From: Gammaproteobacteria bacterium
GTDB taxonomy: Bacteria; Pseudomonadota; Gammaproteobacteria; Chromatiales; Chromatiaceae
DNA: 59,452 nucleotides
Reading direction: 5' to 3'
NCBI GenBank assembly: GCA_011389885.1
Contig: JAABTK010000020.1
Location: 1-59,452 of the forward strand
Part shown: one piece after another, positions 45,882-54,094 of the stretch
Numbering within the stretch: position 1 is the stretch's first letter
Layout of the letters: each line of letters begins with the position of its first letter
Program-made: the position numbers and the translations under genes
The notes under the pieces: generated by a model
Told to the model about the DNA's origin: nothing
Seen by the model: only the letters and a program-made list of their open reading frames with translations
Database searches by the model: none

Positions 45882-46208
45882 ATGAAGCGATTGCATCGCC
45901 CCCTGCTTTGGAGTTGCACCACCCTGCTCCTATGCCTGGGCGCCCCGGCGCAGGCTGCAGACGCAGACGCGGCCAAACTCTACCGCGATAAGGGCTGTAT
46001 CCCATGCCACGGGGCCGCCGGACGCACCCCCCTGAACGAAAACTACCCGATTATAGCCGGCCAGCCCGCGGGTTACCTGTATAACCAAATGCGCGACATC
46101 AAGAGCGGAGAGCGCAACAGCGTCCTGTCACCGGTGATGACCACCCTAATGGGCGGCGTCGCCGATGACGACATGCGCCTCATCGCCGCCTGGCTCGCCG
46201 CGCAATAA
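45882..46208 (+). CDS. small monoheme cytochrome c, paralogue
   Basis: 108 residues with a signal peptide (MKRLHRPLLWSCTTLLLCLGAPAQAA) and haem site CIPCHG. It shares YPIIAGQPAGYLYNQM...IKSGERN with the cytochrome at 44527-44853, so the two are probably a duplicated pair. The C-terminal methionines (SPVMTTLMGG) may ligate haem. A GC-rich hairpin follows (46240-46259). Confidence 0.88.
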   Translation: MKRLHRPLLWSCTTLLLCLGAPAQAADADAAKLYRDKGCIPCHGAAGRTPLNENYPIIAGQPAGYLYNQMRDIKSGERNSVLSPVMTTLMGGVADDDMRLIAAWLAAQ

Positions 46209-46340
46209 CAGCCGCAAGGCTGCCGTAATCGTTCACCGCCCCCTCCCTCGCGGGAGGGGCTGTCTACCGGGCGCACCGAATACAGTAAGCCGGATATGCC
46301 GACTTGCGGCGACTGAAAGTCATTGATTCCTCTTGGCGTT

Positions 46341-46389
46341 GGAGTGCATGCCTTGGCGTGCCAGGGCGCACAGCCCAAGGGCTGACTCC
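46341..46389. repeat. REP-like inverted pair (family A), diverged
   Basis: GGAGTGCATGCCTTGGCGTG ... CAGCCCAAGGGCTGACTCC. GGAG is at 46341-46344 and CTCC at 46386-46389. Same design as the pair at 46500. Confidence 0.75.
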
Positions 46390-46499
46390 AATGGCCGAGC
46401 GCGATCTTCTGCGCGCCCTGCGTTCCAACACCGAACCGCCGCCCCTTACGGCCCATGCCGGGCTCAAGTCCGGGCTCAGAGCGGTTGCGGCTTGGCGTT

Positions 46500-46555
46500 G
46501 GAGTACACGCCTTGGCGTGTGCGCGCCAGGGCGCACAGTCCAAGGGCTGTACTCC
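46500..46555. repeat. REP-like inverted pair (family A), best-preserved
   Basis: GGAG (46500-46503), hairpin ACACGCC-TT-GGCGTGT, linker, hairpin ACAGTCCAAGGGCTGT and CTCC (46552-46555). The GGAG foot at both ends with opposed hairpins is the layout of a REP doublet (BIME/REPIN). Confidence 0.85.
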
Positions 46556-46665
46556 AATGGCCAGGCGCGATCTCCGCGGGCGCTGCGTTCCGACACCACC
46601 GCCGGCGGCATTTCGGGGGGTTCGGGGCTGGAGTCCGTCGGCCGGCTCGGGTAAGCTTCTCCCCT

Positions 46666-47658
46666 ATGACGAATCAAGTACATTATCCGTTGCCCCCGAG
46701 GCCGCAGACGGCGGGCGGTCGGCAGCGGCGGCTGGGCGTGGAACTCGAATTCACCGGGCTGGAGGTGGGGGCCGTCGCGCGCCTGGTGGCCCAGGAGCTG
46801 GGGGGCGAGGTGCGGGTTTCGAGCCTGTACGAGCAGGCGGTGGAGACCCCGTCCGGCGTGTTTCAGGTGGAGCTGGATTCGCGCTTTATGAAAGACTGGG
46901 TGCGCACTCAGGGCCAGAGCGATTCGCCCTTCGAAGAAATCTCGGACGAGGTGGTGCGGGTGCTGGGCGAGCAACTGGTGCCCTGCGAGGTGGTGGCCCC
47001 GCCGCTGTCGCTGGGGGATCTGGACCAGTTGGACCGGCTGACTGAGCGCCTGCGCGCCGAGGGGGCGCAAGGCACCCGGGATGGCTTGATCAATGCCTTT
47101 GGGTTGCATTTGAACCCGGAGCTGCCCGATTTGGCGGATCGGACCCTCACCGCCTATCTGAAGGCCTTTTTGTGCCTGTTTGAGTGGCTGAGGTATCGCA
47201 GTCAGGTGGACTTCACCCGCCGGCTGACGTTGTATATCGATCCCTTCCCCCCGGCCTATGCCGCGTTGGTGGCGGATCCGGACTACTGGCCCGATCAGGC
47301 GCGCCTGATTGATGATTATTTGCTGTACAACCCCACGCGTAACCGGGCGTTGGACCTGCTGCCGGTGTTTGCCGAGGCCGATCCGAAACGCGTGACCGCG
47401 GTGGTGGACGACCCGCGCATCAAGCCGCGCCCGGCGCTGCACTATCGCTTGCCCAATTGCGAGATCGATCATCCGGGCTGGGGGGTTTGGCAGGCCTGGC
47501 AGGATTGGTTGCAGGTGGAGCACCTGGCCAACGATGCGCAGCGCCTGGATCAGATTTGCGCCGCCTATTCCAAGCGGATGGCCCGGCCGCTGGGCAACTG
47601 GTTGGGGGATTGGCTGGAGGAGAGTCGCCGGTGGTTGATCCCCGTGGACGACCTCTGA
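46666..47658 (+). CDS. amidoligase (Amidoligase_2 family)
   Basis: 330 residues from the ATG at 46666. The N-terminus (RRLGVELEFTGLEVGAVARLV) carries the metal-binding glutamates typical of the glutamine-synthetase-like amidoligase fold; ELDSRFMKDW, EVVAPPL and AFGLHLNPEL are further core pieces. The family is predicted to form amide or peptide bonds in novel metabolites or on proteins. It overlaps the next gene (class I amidotransferase) by 28 bases. This pairing is known from genomic surveys of the family. The substrate is unknown. Confidence 0.85.
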   Translation: MTNQVHYPLPPRPQTAGGRQRRLGVELEFTGLEVGAVARLVAQELGGEVRVSSLYEQAVETPSGVFQVELDSRFMKDWVRTQGQSDSPFEEISDEVVRVLGEQLVPCEVVAPPLSLGDLDQLDRLTERLRAEGAQGTRDGLINAFGLHLNPELPDLADRTLTAYLKAFLCLFEWLRYRSQVDFTRRLTLYIDPFPPAYAALVADPDYWPDQARLIDDYLLYNPTRNRALDLLPVFAEADPKRVTAVVDDPRIKPRPALHYRLPNCEIDHPGWGVWQAWQDWLQVEHLANDAQRLDQICAAYSKRMARPLGNWLGDWLEESRRWLIPVDDL

Positions 47659-48332
47659 TCGGGGTCACGGGTCCGCGGCGCCAGGGTCTCCGCGCTTGGT
47701 GGTTCACCCGGCGGGCCCTGCGGCGGGCCGGCGGGCGGGCCTTGTGGCTGCGCCCGGGGGCGGATCTCCCGCCGGAGTCGCTCGACGGCATCATCATCGG
47801 CGGCGGCGACGATATCGATCCGGTGCTGTATAGCCAGCCGAGCCAGGTGCATCGGGTGTACGACGCGGAGCGCGATGCCTTTGAGCTGCAAATGATCGAT
47901 ATTTCCCTTCGCCGCCCCGGTTTTCCCGTGTTGGGCATCTGCCGGGGCGCTCAATTGCTGAATGTGTTCCTCGGCGGCAGCCTGTTTCAGGAGCTGCGCT
48001 CCAAACGCCAATTGACCTCTAACCGCCGCACCATCTTGCCGCTAAAGACCCTGCATTTGGAGTCCGCCAGCCGGCTGGCCGAGATCATGGGTTGCCGGCG
48101 CTGCAAGGTGAACAGTTTGCACAATCAGGCCATCGCCGATTTGGGGCGGGGCTTGCGGGTGGCGGGGCGGGATTTGGATCGGATCGTGCAGGCGGTGGAG
48201 GGGGAGGGGGCTGACCGGTTGCTGCTGGGCGTGCAGTGGCACCCGGAGTTTTTGCCGCTGATGCCCAGCCAGCAGCGCTTGTTTCGGCGCCTGGTGGAGG
48301 CCGCTAGCCAGCACCGCCACCCGCTGCGCTGA
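47631..48332 (+). CDS. class I glutamine amidotransferase-like (PuuD/peptidase C26) hydrolase
   Basis: 233 residues from the GTG at 47631 with GGAGGAG upstream (47618-47624). The catalytic Cys is in GICRGAQLLNVFLGG and the His-Glu pair in GVQWHPEF, as in gamma-glutamyl-GABA hydrolases. IIIGGGDDIDP near residue 50 is the family's oxyanion region. It overlaps the amidoligase gene and would hydrolyse, or trim, gamma-glutamyl-type bonds made by it. The next gene starts at TGATG overlap. Confidence 0.88.
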   Translation: MVDPRGRPLIGVTGPRRQGLRAWWFTRRALRRAGGRALWLRPGADLPPESLDGIIIGGGDDIDPVLYSQPSQVHRVYDAERDAFELQMIDISLRRPGFPVLGICRGAQLLNVFLGGSLFQELRSKRQLTSNRRTILPLKTLHLESASRLAEIMGCRRCKVNSLHNQAIADLGRGLRVAGRDLDRIVQAVEGEGADRLLLGVQWHPEFLPLMPSQQRLFRRLVEAASQHRHPLR

Positions 48333-48766
48333 TGTTCACCGGCGGTTACCTCGGGCTCTTCGCCGCCGCCTTCCTGGCGGCCACCGTGTTTCCGTTCTAT
48401 TCGGAGGCGGCGTTGGTGGGGCTGTTGGCCCTGGGCTATGCGCCGTTTTGGCTGTGGGCGGCGGCCACCGCCGGCAACACCTTGGGCGCGGCGGTGAACT
48501 GGGTGCTCGGCCGCTTTCTCTTGCACTATCAGGATCGCAAGTGGTTCCCCATGCCCAAACGGGAGCTGGCGCGCGCCCAGGGCTGGTTCAACCGCTTCGG
48601 CGTTTGGTCGCTGTTAATGGCTTGGCTGCCCATCGGCGGGGATGCGCTGACCCTGGTGGCGGGCGTGATGCGGGTGCCGTTTTGGCTGTTCTTCCTGCTC
48701 ACCGCCATCGGCAAGGGCGCACGCTATGCGGTGTTGATTTGGCTGTTTCCCGTCGATACGGGCTGA
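48332..48766 (+). CDS. YqaA/DedA-like small membrane protein
   Basis: 144 residues with four to five membrane segments and the DedA/SNARE-associated pattern (SEAALVGLLALGYAP, ATAGNTLGAAVNWVLGRF, WFNRFGVWSLLMAWLPIGGDALTLVAG). YqaA proteins are short DedA relatives involved in membrane lipid or flippase functions. Its ATG overlaps the stop of the amidotransferase (TGATG), so it is the third gene of this small operon. Confidence 0.83.
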   Translation: MFTGGYLGLFAAAFLAATVFPFYSEAALVGLLALGYAPFWLWAAATAGNTLGAAVNWVLGRFLLHYQDRKWFPMPKRELARAQGWFNRFGVWSLLMAWLPIGGDALTLVAGVMRVPFWLFFLLTAIGKGARYAVLIWLFPVDTG

Positions 48767-48799
48767 AGGCGCGGGTTTGGAGCGGACTCAGACGGCCTC

Positions 48800-49300
48800 T
48801 CAGGCGTAATTCACCGCCACGATGCGGTAATGCTTGGCCCCGTTGGGTTTGCGCAGCTTGATCAGGGCCCCCACTTCCTGCCCCAAAAGCGCCTGTCCCA
48901 GGGGCGAATGACAGGATAAACGTCCGTTTTCCTCTTCATTGGTTTCGTCCGTATCGACTAATCGCAGTCGCAGTTCGGCCGCATTTTCGTCGTCCAATAA
49001 GGTGATTTCGGCCCCGAAATCCACCCGGGTGTCGTTGCCTGCGTCGGTCTCGGCGTTCACCTGGGCCTTGGCCAACAGTTGCTCCAAGCGGCGGATGCGG
49101 CGCTCGATCTTGCCTTGGCGGTTCACCGCGTCGAGGTATTCGGGGCGGCGCTGCAGGGTGCGTTGGTCGCGTGCATCGGCCAGTGATTCGATCACCCGCG
49201 GCCGCTCGGCCTGACGCAGGCGCTCCAGCTCTCGTTGCAAATGGCGGGCCCCCTGGGGGGTGAGGTGTAAAGGTGTTGCGCTTGATTGGTTTTGGGTCAT
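48800..49300 (-). CDS. GreA/GreB-family factor lacking the catalytic acidic tip
   Basis: 166 residues. The N-terminal coiled coil (HLTPQGARHLQRELERLRQAERPRV) and C-terminal FKBP-like domain (SPLGQALLGQEVGALIKLRKPNG) are those of GreB/GreA, which enter RNA polymerase's secondary channel to stimulate RNA cleavage. In an ungapped alignment to E. coli GreB the tip segment GDRSENADY becomes RTLQRRPEY: the aspartate and glutamate that hold Mg2+ are Thr and Arg. Cleavage stimulation is therefore doubtful. It converges with the DedA-like gene, 34 bases apart. Confidence 0.85.
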   Translation of the reverse strand: MTQNQSSATPLHLTPQGARHLQRELERLRQAERPRVIESLADARDQRTLQRRPEYLDAVNRQGKIERRIRRLEQLLAKAQVNAETDAGNDTRVDFGAEITLLDDENAAELRLRLVDTDETNEEENGRLSCHSPLGQALLGQEVGALIKLRKPNGAKHYRIVAVNYA

Positions 49301-49738
49301 GCGAAGGAGATGCTATTCAGCCAAGGACGGGGAAACGATTTCATGGGGCTAAGTTAGGGGATTTTGCATGACATTTCAAGCATTCGGAGTTGAATTTTAC
49401 GGATACGATTTTTCCGAGGCTTTGACACTCACCAAACTTGATCCGCACCGCCGCACCGCGCCTACAGCGGCTTTCGGGGCGCAACGGACCCGCAGGGCCG
49501 CAGCGCGCGCGGGGCTGATTTCGGTTGCGATCGAACACGCGCGCAGTGCAGCGCAACGCAGCCATAGGCCCTGTGCGGCGCCGTGCATCCTTTGAGTGAG
49601 CGCGCCCGCGAGAGCCGTTGTTGTCGCGCTTTGGGCCTAGGCTGGCCCGGGCGTTGGTTTGCGGGATTTCCCTCGACGGCCGGGGATCGCTATACTTTGC
49701 GCCTTTCGCACAACCGCAATCCGATTTGGAGACTACAC
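49301..49738. other. intergenic region before the acyl carrier protein
   Basis: No gene is supported. CGCGCGCAGTGCAGCGC-type words make a weak palindromic patch around 49546-49560, and the ACP ribosome binding site GGAG is at about 49727-49731. Nothing else stands out. Confidence 0.4.
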
Positions 49739-50020
49739 TTGGCGCCAGCAGAGCAGGTGATCATCGAACGTTTGGGGCTTTTGTTGAGGGATATGGTGGT
49801 GGACTGGGAGCCGGATTTCGACGCCCCCATCGGGCGCGACACCCGTATCGTGGAAGAGCTGGGCTTCGAGTCGGTGGATCTGATGCAGCTGATCGTGGAG
49901 GTCGAAAAGGCCTTTGATGGCCGTGGCCTGCCCTTTGACAAGGTGTTTATGGCGGATAGCGGCTACGCCACCGAGATCACCGTGGGCGAGCTGTGCGATT
50001 TCCTTTCCGAGCATCTTTGA
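49739..50020 (+). CDS. acyl carrier protein-like
   Basis: 93 residues from a TTG at 49739 (TTTGGAG upstream). The phosphopantetheine site is the serine of LGFESVDLMQLIVEVEKAF. A DTRIVEELG loop and ITVGELCDFL C-terminus match ACP proteins. The next genes are an alkaline-phosphatase-superfamily enzyme (129 bases on) and an alpha/beta hydrolase, suggesting a small lipid- or acyl-modifying pathway; no ketosynthase or acyl ligase is near. Confidence 0.85.
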   Translation: MAPAEQVIIERLGLLLRDMVVDWEPDFDAPIGRDTRIVEELGFESVDLMQLIVEVEKAFDGRGLPFDKVFMADSGYATEITVGELCDFLSEHL

Positions 50021-50149
50021 GCGGCCCCGGGGGTGTCCTCGCGTCGCCTTGAGCCCATTTCACGCCTTAGGCGATTGCCGGAAATCGCCCCAACCCCCGC
50101 GCCCCGATCCCGGGCGCTCGGGCATCGTTCCTAGCAAGAGAGGCCTCTC

Positions 50150-51751
50150 ATGACGCAAACCGTTCTTATCGGTCTGGATGGCGCCACCTTCGACGTCCTC
50201 GGCCCCCTGATCCGCGGCGAGACGGAGGAGGGCGTAGTGATGCCTTTTCTCGCCCGTTTCATCGACGGCGGCTACAGCGCGCCGCTGCGTTCCACCCCGA
50301 ATCCGCTGACCCCGCCGGCCTGGACCAGCATGATCACCGGCCGCAATCCCGGCCAGCACGGGCTGTACGACTTCATTCGGGTGCAAGATCAGGGCGACGA
50401 GGTCTTTTTCACCCTCTACGACTTCCGCGACATTAAGCGCGAGACCCTGTGGTCCCTCGTCAGCCGCCAGGGCAAGCGCGTGGTGTCCTTGAATTTCCCA
50501 ATGATGGCCCCGCCGCCGCAGATCAACGGCAGCCTAGTGCCGGGCTTCACCTCCTGGCGCCATTTGCGGCGCAACATGACGCCCGCCACCCTGTTCGAAC
50601 GCATTAAGTGCATCAAGGGTTTCGACCCCAAGGAGCTGGCCTGGGACTTTGATCGGGAGAACGAAATCGGGCTGGAAATGGAAGAGGAGTATCTGGCCCA
50701 ATGGATCAGCTACCACCTGCCGCGCGAGGAGCAATGGTTTCGCATCGCTTACGCCTTGCTGACCGAGGATCGCCCCGACCTGATGGCGGTGATGTTCGAC
50801 GGCACGGACAAGATCCAGCATCAGGCCTGGAAGTATCTGGACCCGAAGCTTCAGCCCGAGCACCCCGACCCCGGTCACCGCCGGCTGCGCAAGCTGGCGC
50901 TGGACTACTTTCGTCGCCTCGACGGCTACCTCGAACGCTTGACCGAGGCGGCGGGTCCCGAGGCCCAGGTCTTTATGGCCTCGGACCATGGTTTCACGGT
51001 GTCCGACCTAGTGGTGCGCATTAACGGCTATTTGGGCGAACTGGGCTACCTCAAGTGGCGCGAGGCCCCCAAGACCGAGGCCGAAAAGCGCCGTGCGGCC
51101 AGCGCCTTCGCCTACCTGGATTGGCAGCGGACCCTGGCCTATTGCCCCACGCCGTCGAGCAACGGCATCATCATTCGGGTGGCCGACGAGCCCGGCAAGC
51201 CCGGCATCCCGCCAGCGGAATATCAGGCCTTTCGGGCCAAGCTGATCGATGACCTGTACGCCTTAAAGGATCCCGCCACCGACAAGCCGGTGATCACCCG
51301 CGTAGTGACCCGGGAAGAGGCCTTCCCCGGCGATTTCATGCAGGACGCGCCGGATCTCACCCTGGTGCTCAGCGACTTCGGCTTCGTGTCCATTCGCAAT
51401 GTGTCCCCGGCGGTTGTGCAGCGCAACGACCCGGTGGGCACCCATCACCCCGACGGCATCTTCCTGGCCCGGGGGCCGGGCATCGAAAGCGGGCTGCGAG
51501 GCGAAACCCAGCCCATCGCCGCAGTGGCCTCCACCCTGGCCTACAGCCTGGGCCTGGAAGTCCCCGAAGACTTTGAGGCCCCGGCGGCGGCCGAGTGCTT
51601 CACCGAGGGGCGCTTGATGACCCATCCGGTGCGCATCGGCGCCGCCACCCATGCGGTGAGCGACGGCGTGACCCAGGACGAAACCATTCCCGAGGAGGAT
51701 AAGGAGAAAATCCTGGCCCAGCTCAAAATGCTCGGCTACCTGGAAGATTAA
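50150..51751 (+). CDS. alkaline-phosphatase-superfamily phosphodiesterase/nucleotide pyrophosphatase-like
   Basis: 533 residues. The metal site begins VLIGLDGATFDVL, the nucleophile Thr is in PAWTSMITGR, and the further ligands are in DGTDKIQH, ASDHGF and GTHHPDGIF, as in type I phosphodiesterases. No signal peptide or anchor, so it is cytosolic. Its position between ACP and a hydrolase hints at a phospholipid or glycolipid head-group reaction; this is inference. Good AGAGAGG ribosome binding site. Confidence 0.85.
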   Translation: MTQTVLIGLDGATFDVLGPLIRGETEEGVVMPFLARFIDGGYSAPLRSTPNPLTPPAWTSMITGRNPGQHGLYDFIRVQDQGDEVFFTLYDFRDIKRETLWSLVSRQGKRVVSLNFPMMAPPPQINGSLVPGFTSWRHLRRNMTPATLFERIKCIKGFDPKELAWDFDRENEIGLEMEEEYLAQWISYHLPREEQWFRIAYALLTEDRPDLMAVMFDGTDKIQHQAWKYLDPKLQPEHPDPGHRRLRKLALDYFRRLDGYLERLTEAAGPEAQVFMASDHGFTVSDLVVRINGYLGELGYLKWREAPKTEAEKRRAASAFAYLDWQRTLAYCPTPSSNGIIIRVADEPGKPGIPPAEYQAFRAKLIDDLYALKDPATDKPVITRVVTREEAFPGDFMQDAPDLTLVLSDFGFVSIRNVSPAVVQRNDPVGTHHPDGIFLARGPGIESGLRGETQPIAAVASTLAYSLGLEVPEDFEAPAAAECFTEGRLMTHPVRIGAATHAVSDGVTQDETIPEEDKEKILAQLKMLGYLED

Positions 51752-51775
51752 CCCCCAGCGCCGGGGTTCGCAGTC

Positions 51776-52675
51776 ATGCCGCTAGCCAAGCTCCCGCATA
51801 TCGCGCTCAATTACCTGCAATGGCCACGCTCCCTGGCGGGGGCGGGGGGAGAGCGCCACCTGGTGCTGATCCACGGCCTGGCGGCCAGTCTCGGGTTTTG
51901 GAATGCGCGGCTGATGTCGCCGCTGCGCGAGCACTGCACGGTCACCGCCTTCGACCTCCGCGGCCACGGCAAGAGCGACATGCCGCCCCAGGGCTATAGC
52001 CCCGAGGCCATGTGCGAAGACCTGGATCGGCTGCTGGATTTCCTGCAAATCGGTCGCGCCCACCTGCTGGCCCACAGCTTCGGCGGCTCGGTGGCGCTGC
52101 ACTACGCGTTGCGCAAGCCCGAGCGGGTGGCCTCGTTGATCCTGGCCGATGTGCGGCTACAGGCCGTGCAGCCCGCGCAAAGGCTGCGGGACTGGAGCCA
52201 TTGGCCCCAATGGCAGCGCCAGTTGCGCCGCCTGGGCATCGAATTGGACGACAACGACCCCGAAGGCGGCTATCAGGTGCTGGTGGAGCTGGCGCGTCTC
52301 AGCCTGAATGACCAGCCGCCGCTGGAGGGTCTGCCCGACCTGTTTCAGCGCCGCGCCCCCAATGCCAAGCGGCGCGCCAGCCGCTCGGCGTTGCGCTGGC
52401 TGCGGTTGCAGGAAGAGACCTCGATCCGGCTCGAAGTGCGCGCCGGACACGGCGTGGAACTGGCCGACCTGCGGCGCCTGCGCCAGCCGGTGCTGGGGGT
52501 CTATGGCGAACTCTCCATGGCCGTGCCCTCGGCGCGGGCGCTCAAGCGCCTGGTCCCCGACTGCCACCTGCATATAGTGAAAAACGCCGGGCATTTCTTT
52601 CCCCTGTCCCAGCCCAAGCGCCTGATTCGCCCCACGTTGCGGTTTTTGGAGTATGTGGAAGGGCGTGCCGCCTGA
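51776..52675 (+). CDS. alpha/beta hydrolase
   Basis: 299 residues with the oxyanion loop HGLAASLGF, nucleophile elbow AHSFGGSVAL (Ser), a likely Asp/Glu near GELSMAVPS and His in NAGHFFPL. It resembles bacterial esterases or acyl-transferring hydrolases. It follows the phosphodiesterase by 24 bases and probably belongs to the same operon. A palindrome (52695-52725) follows. Confidence 0.85.
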   Translation: MPLAKLPHIALNYLQWPRSLAGAGGERHLVLIHGLAASLGFWNARLMSPLREHCTVTAFDLRGHGKSDMPPQGYSPEAMCEDLDRLLDFLQIGRAHLLAHSFGGSVALHYALRKPERVASLILADVRLQAVQPAQRLRDWSHWPQWQRQLRRLGIELDDNDPEGGYQVLVELARLSLNDQPPLEGLPDLFQRRAPNAKRRASRSALRWLRLQEETSIRLEVRAGHGVELADLRRLRQPVLGVYGELSMAVPSARALKRLVPDCHLHIVKNAGHFFPLSQPKRLIRPTLRFLEYVEGRAA

Positions 52676-52694
52676 GCCGAAACAACCCCACCGA

Positions 52695-52725
52695 GGAGTG
52701 GCAGTCCTGGGAGGACTGCCACTCC
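52695..52725. repeat. palindromic repeat family B, copy 1
   Basis: GGAGTGGCAGTCCT-GGG-AGGACTGCCACTCC (14-bp arms). A second copy is at 54036-54066. It follows the hydrolase gene and may end its transcript, though no T-run is present. Confidence 0.85.
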
Positions 52726-52765
52726 TTTCGGGAAACCGTCGGGGATCGGTTGGGTTCAAAATCGG

Positions 52766-53635
52766 CTACTCGGGCTCTTCGGGCAGCGCGGTGAGTTCCA
52801 CCTCGTCCAGCCCCAAATAGCGATGCACCGCATCCAGCGTGGCGTCGAGCAGCGGCGCAGTCTCCTCCGAAAACAGCGTGGTGCGGTCCACCCCTTCCAT
52901 CCAGCCGTAGATGGAATGGCGTAATTCCTCGCGAGAGCGGGCGCGGCGGTGGATGTCGGCCAGGATGCTGGCGTATTCCGAGTGCGTGGGGCTCATGCCC
53001 AGGGTGCGGAACAATTCCGCCAACTCTTCCATCACCGGACGGATATCCTCATCGAGCCCGAAATCCTCGGGTTGATAGGGGATTTGGCGGTTCGACACCG
53101 CCCCCACCCAGACCCGAAAGCTATTCTTCTGCAGCGAGTGGTAGAGCGGCTCTTCCGAGATCAGAAACAGCAGCAGGTACTTGGGGTTGGCATGATGGGT
53201 GGCGTTGAGGAAGGTCCATTCGTAACTGGTGACGAACTGATACAGCCGGATATGCTCGCGGAAGTCCGCGGCCTGAATTTGATCCAGGATCAGGATGGTG
53301 CCTTCGCCCTCGCTCAGGCCGCAGGCCTCGGCGAAACGCTGGTCGATGGGTTGGATGGCGGGCTGGCTGCGGCCGAGTTCGTCCTTTGACGACGGCAGCG
53401 TCACGCCGGGCGGCGGCGGGCGTCGCTCCGAAAAGTCGTGGTAGATTACATGCGGGAACTCCATCGCATCCGCCAACGCGGTGGCGAAGGCGGTCTTGCG
53501 GCGCTTGGAGTCGCCCTGAATATCCAGGCAACGAATGCCGGAAAAACTGCCTTTTAACAGGCAGTTCACCTGGAATGCATAGTCGTCGTTGGACTCGAAG
53601 CCGAAATCGGCCATCTTTTCGCGTAGTGAGGTCAT
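52766..53635 (-). CDS. degenerate P-loop-type protein of unknown function
   Basis: 289 residues from the ATG at 53635 (MTSLREKMADFGFESNDDY); a TTG at 53746 would add 37 atypical residues. LDIQGDSKRRKTAFATALADAM looks like a Walker A region whose second glycine is replaced by arginine (GDSKRRKT), and TILILDQIQAADF could be Walker B. No other family features were recognised. The gene stands alone, between a hydrolase and an HMA-type gene on the other strand. Confidence 0.6.
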   Translation of the reverse strand: MTSLREKMADFGFESNDDYAFQVNCLLKGSFSGIRCLDIQGDSKRRKTAFATALADAMEFPHVIYHDFSERRPPPPGVTLPSSKDELGRSQPAIQPIDQRFAEACGLSEGEGTILILDQIQAADFREHIRLYQFVTSYEWTFLNATHHANPKYLLLFLISEEPLYHSLQKNSFRVWVGAVSNRQIPYQPEDFGLDEDIRPVMEELAELFRTLGMSPTHSEYASILADIHRRARSREELRHSIYGWMEGVDRTTLFSEETAPLLDATLDAVHRYLGLDEVELTALPEEPE

Positions 53636-53786
53636 GGCGTAAAGTTTATCTGCGAATGCCTCGGGAATCCATGGCTTGCGTCTCGATTCGGCCGCGGCGC
53701 CTCGTGCGGACTCACCCGCGATTGCATTTTTACGCAACGGCGCCAAACTGATAGGGATAAACCCCCATAACCACGGAGTTCAAGCC

Positions 53787-54020
53787 ATGAACGTAGACCT
53801 TGCAGATGTCACCATCCATTTGGACCAAGCCGCCGACGAGGCCGGGCGCAAGCGCCTTGACGATGCCTTGCGGGCCAACGAGGGCGTGGTATCGGTCCAC
53901 TTTCAAGCGGGCAAAGAGCACCTGATGGTGGTGGAATACAACCCCGCAAAGACCGCGTCCGACGACCTGTTGAGCGCCGTGCAGGCCCAAGGCTTCAGCG
54001 CCGAGCTGATCGGTTTATAA
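53787..54020 (+). CDS. HMA-fold small protein without metal-binding cysteines
   Basis: 77 residues of heavy-metal-associated ferredoxin-like fold (VTIHLDQAADEAGRKRLDDALRANEGVVSVHFQAGKEHLMVVEYNPAKTASDDLLSAVQAQGFSAELIGL). The family's CXXC is absent (it has no cysteine), so metal binding through it is not possible. Its ATG at 53787 has a GGAG nearby (53776-53779). The role is unknown. A family-B palindrome follows. Confidence 0.75.
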   Translation: MNVDLADVTIHLDQAADEAGRKRLDDALRANEGVVSVHFQAGKEHLMVVEYNPAKTASDDLLSAVQAQGFSAELIGL

Positions 54021-54035
54021 GGCCAACTCCACCGA

Positions 54036-54066
54036 GGAGTGGCAGTCCTTGGAGGACTGCCACTCC
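54036..54066. repeat. palindromic repeat family B, copy 2
   Basis: GGAGTGGCAGTCCTTGGAGG.. with 14-bp arms like the copy at 52695-52725, both preceded by CACCGA and placed at the 3' end of a gene. Confidence 0.85.
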
Positions 54067-54094
54067 TTGGGCTGATTGCGCGGAGGTGCGAGCT

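Larger units (their letters stand above)
46209..46665. other. repeat-filled intergenic region before the amidoligase
   Basis: 46240-46259 is a GC hairpin CCCCTCCC-TCGC-GGGAGGGG without a T-run. Two inverted REP pairs (46341-46389 and 46500-46555) follow. The longer reading frames through here (up to 46666) are repeat-derived and not part of the amidoligase. Confidence 0.6.

Noticed and set aside
46333-46665. N-terminal extension of the amidoligase
   Set aside because: This stretch is made of REP pairs, and the family begins near the ATG at 46666.
52695-52725. Rho-independent terminator
   Set aside because: The stem is strong but lacks a T-run and an equal copy exists at 54036, so it is better described as a repeat.
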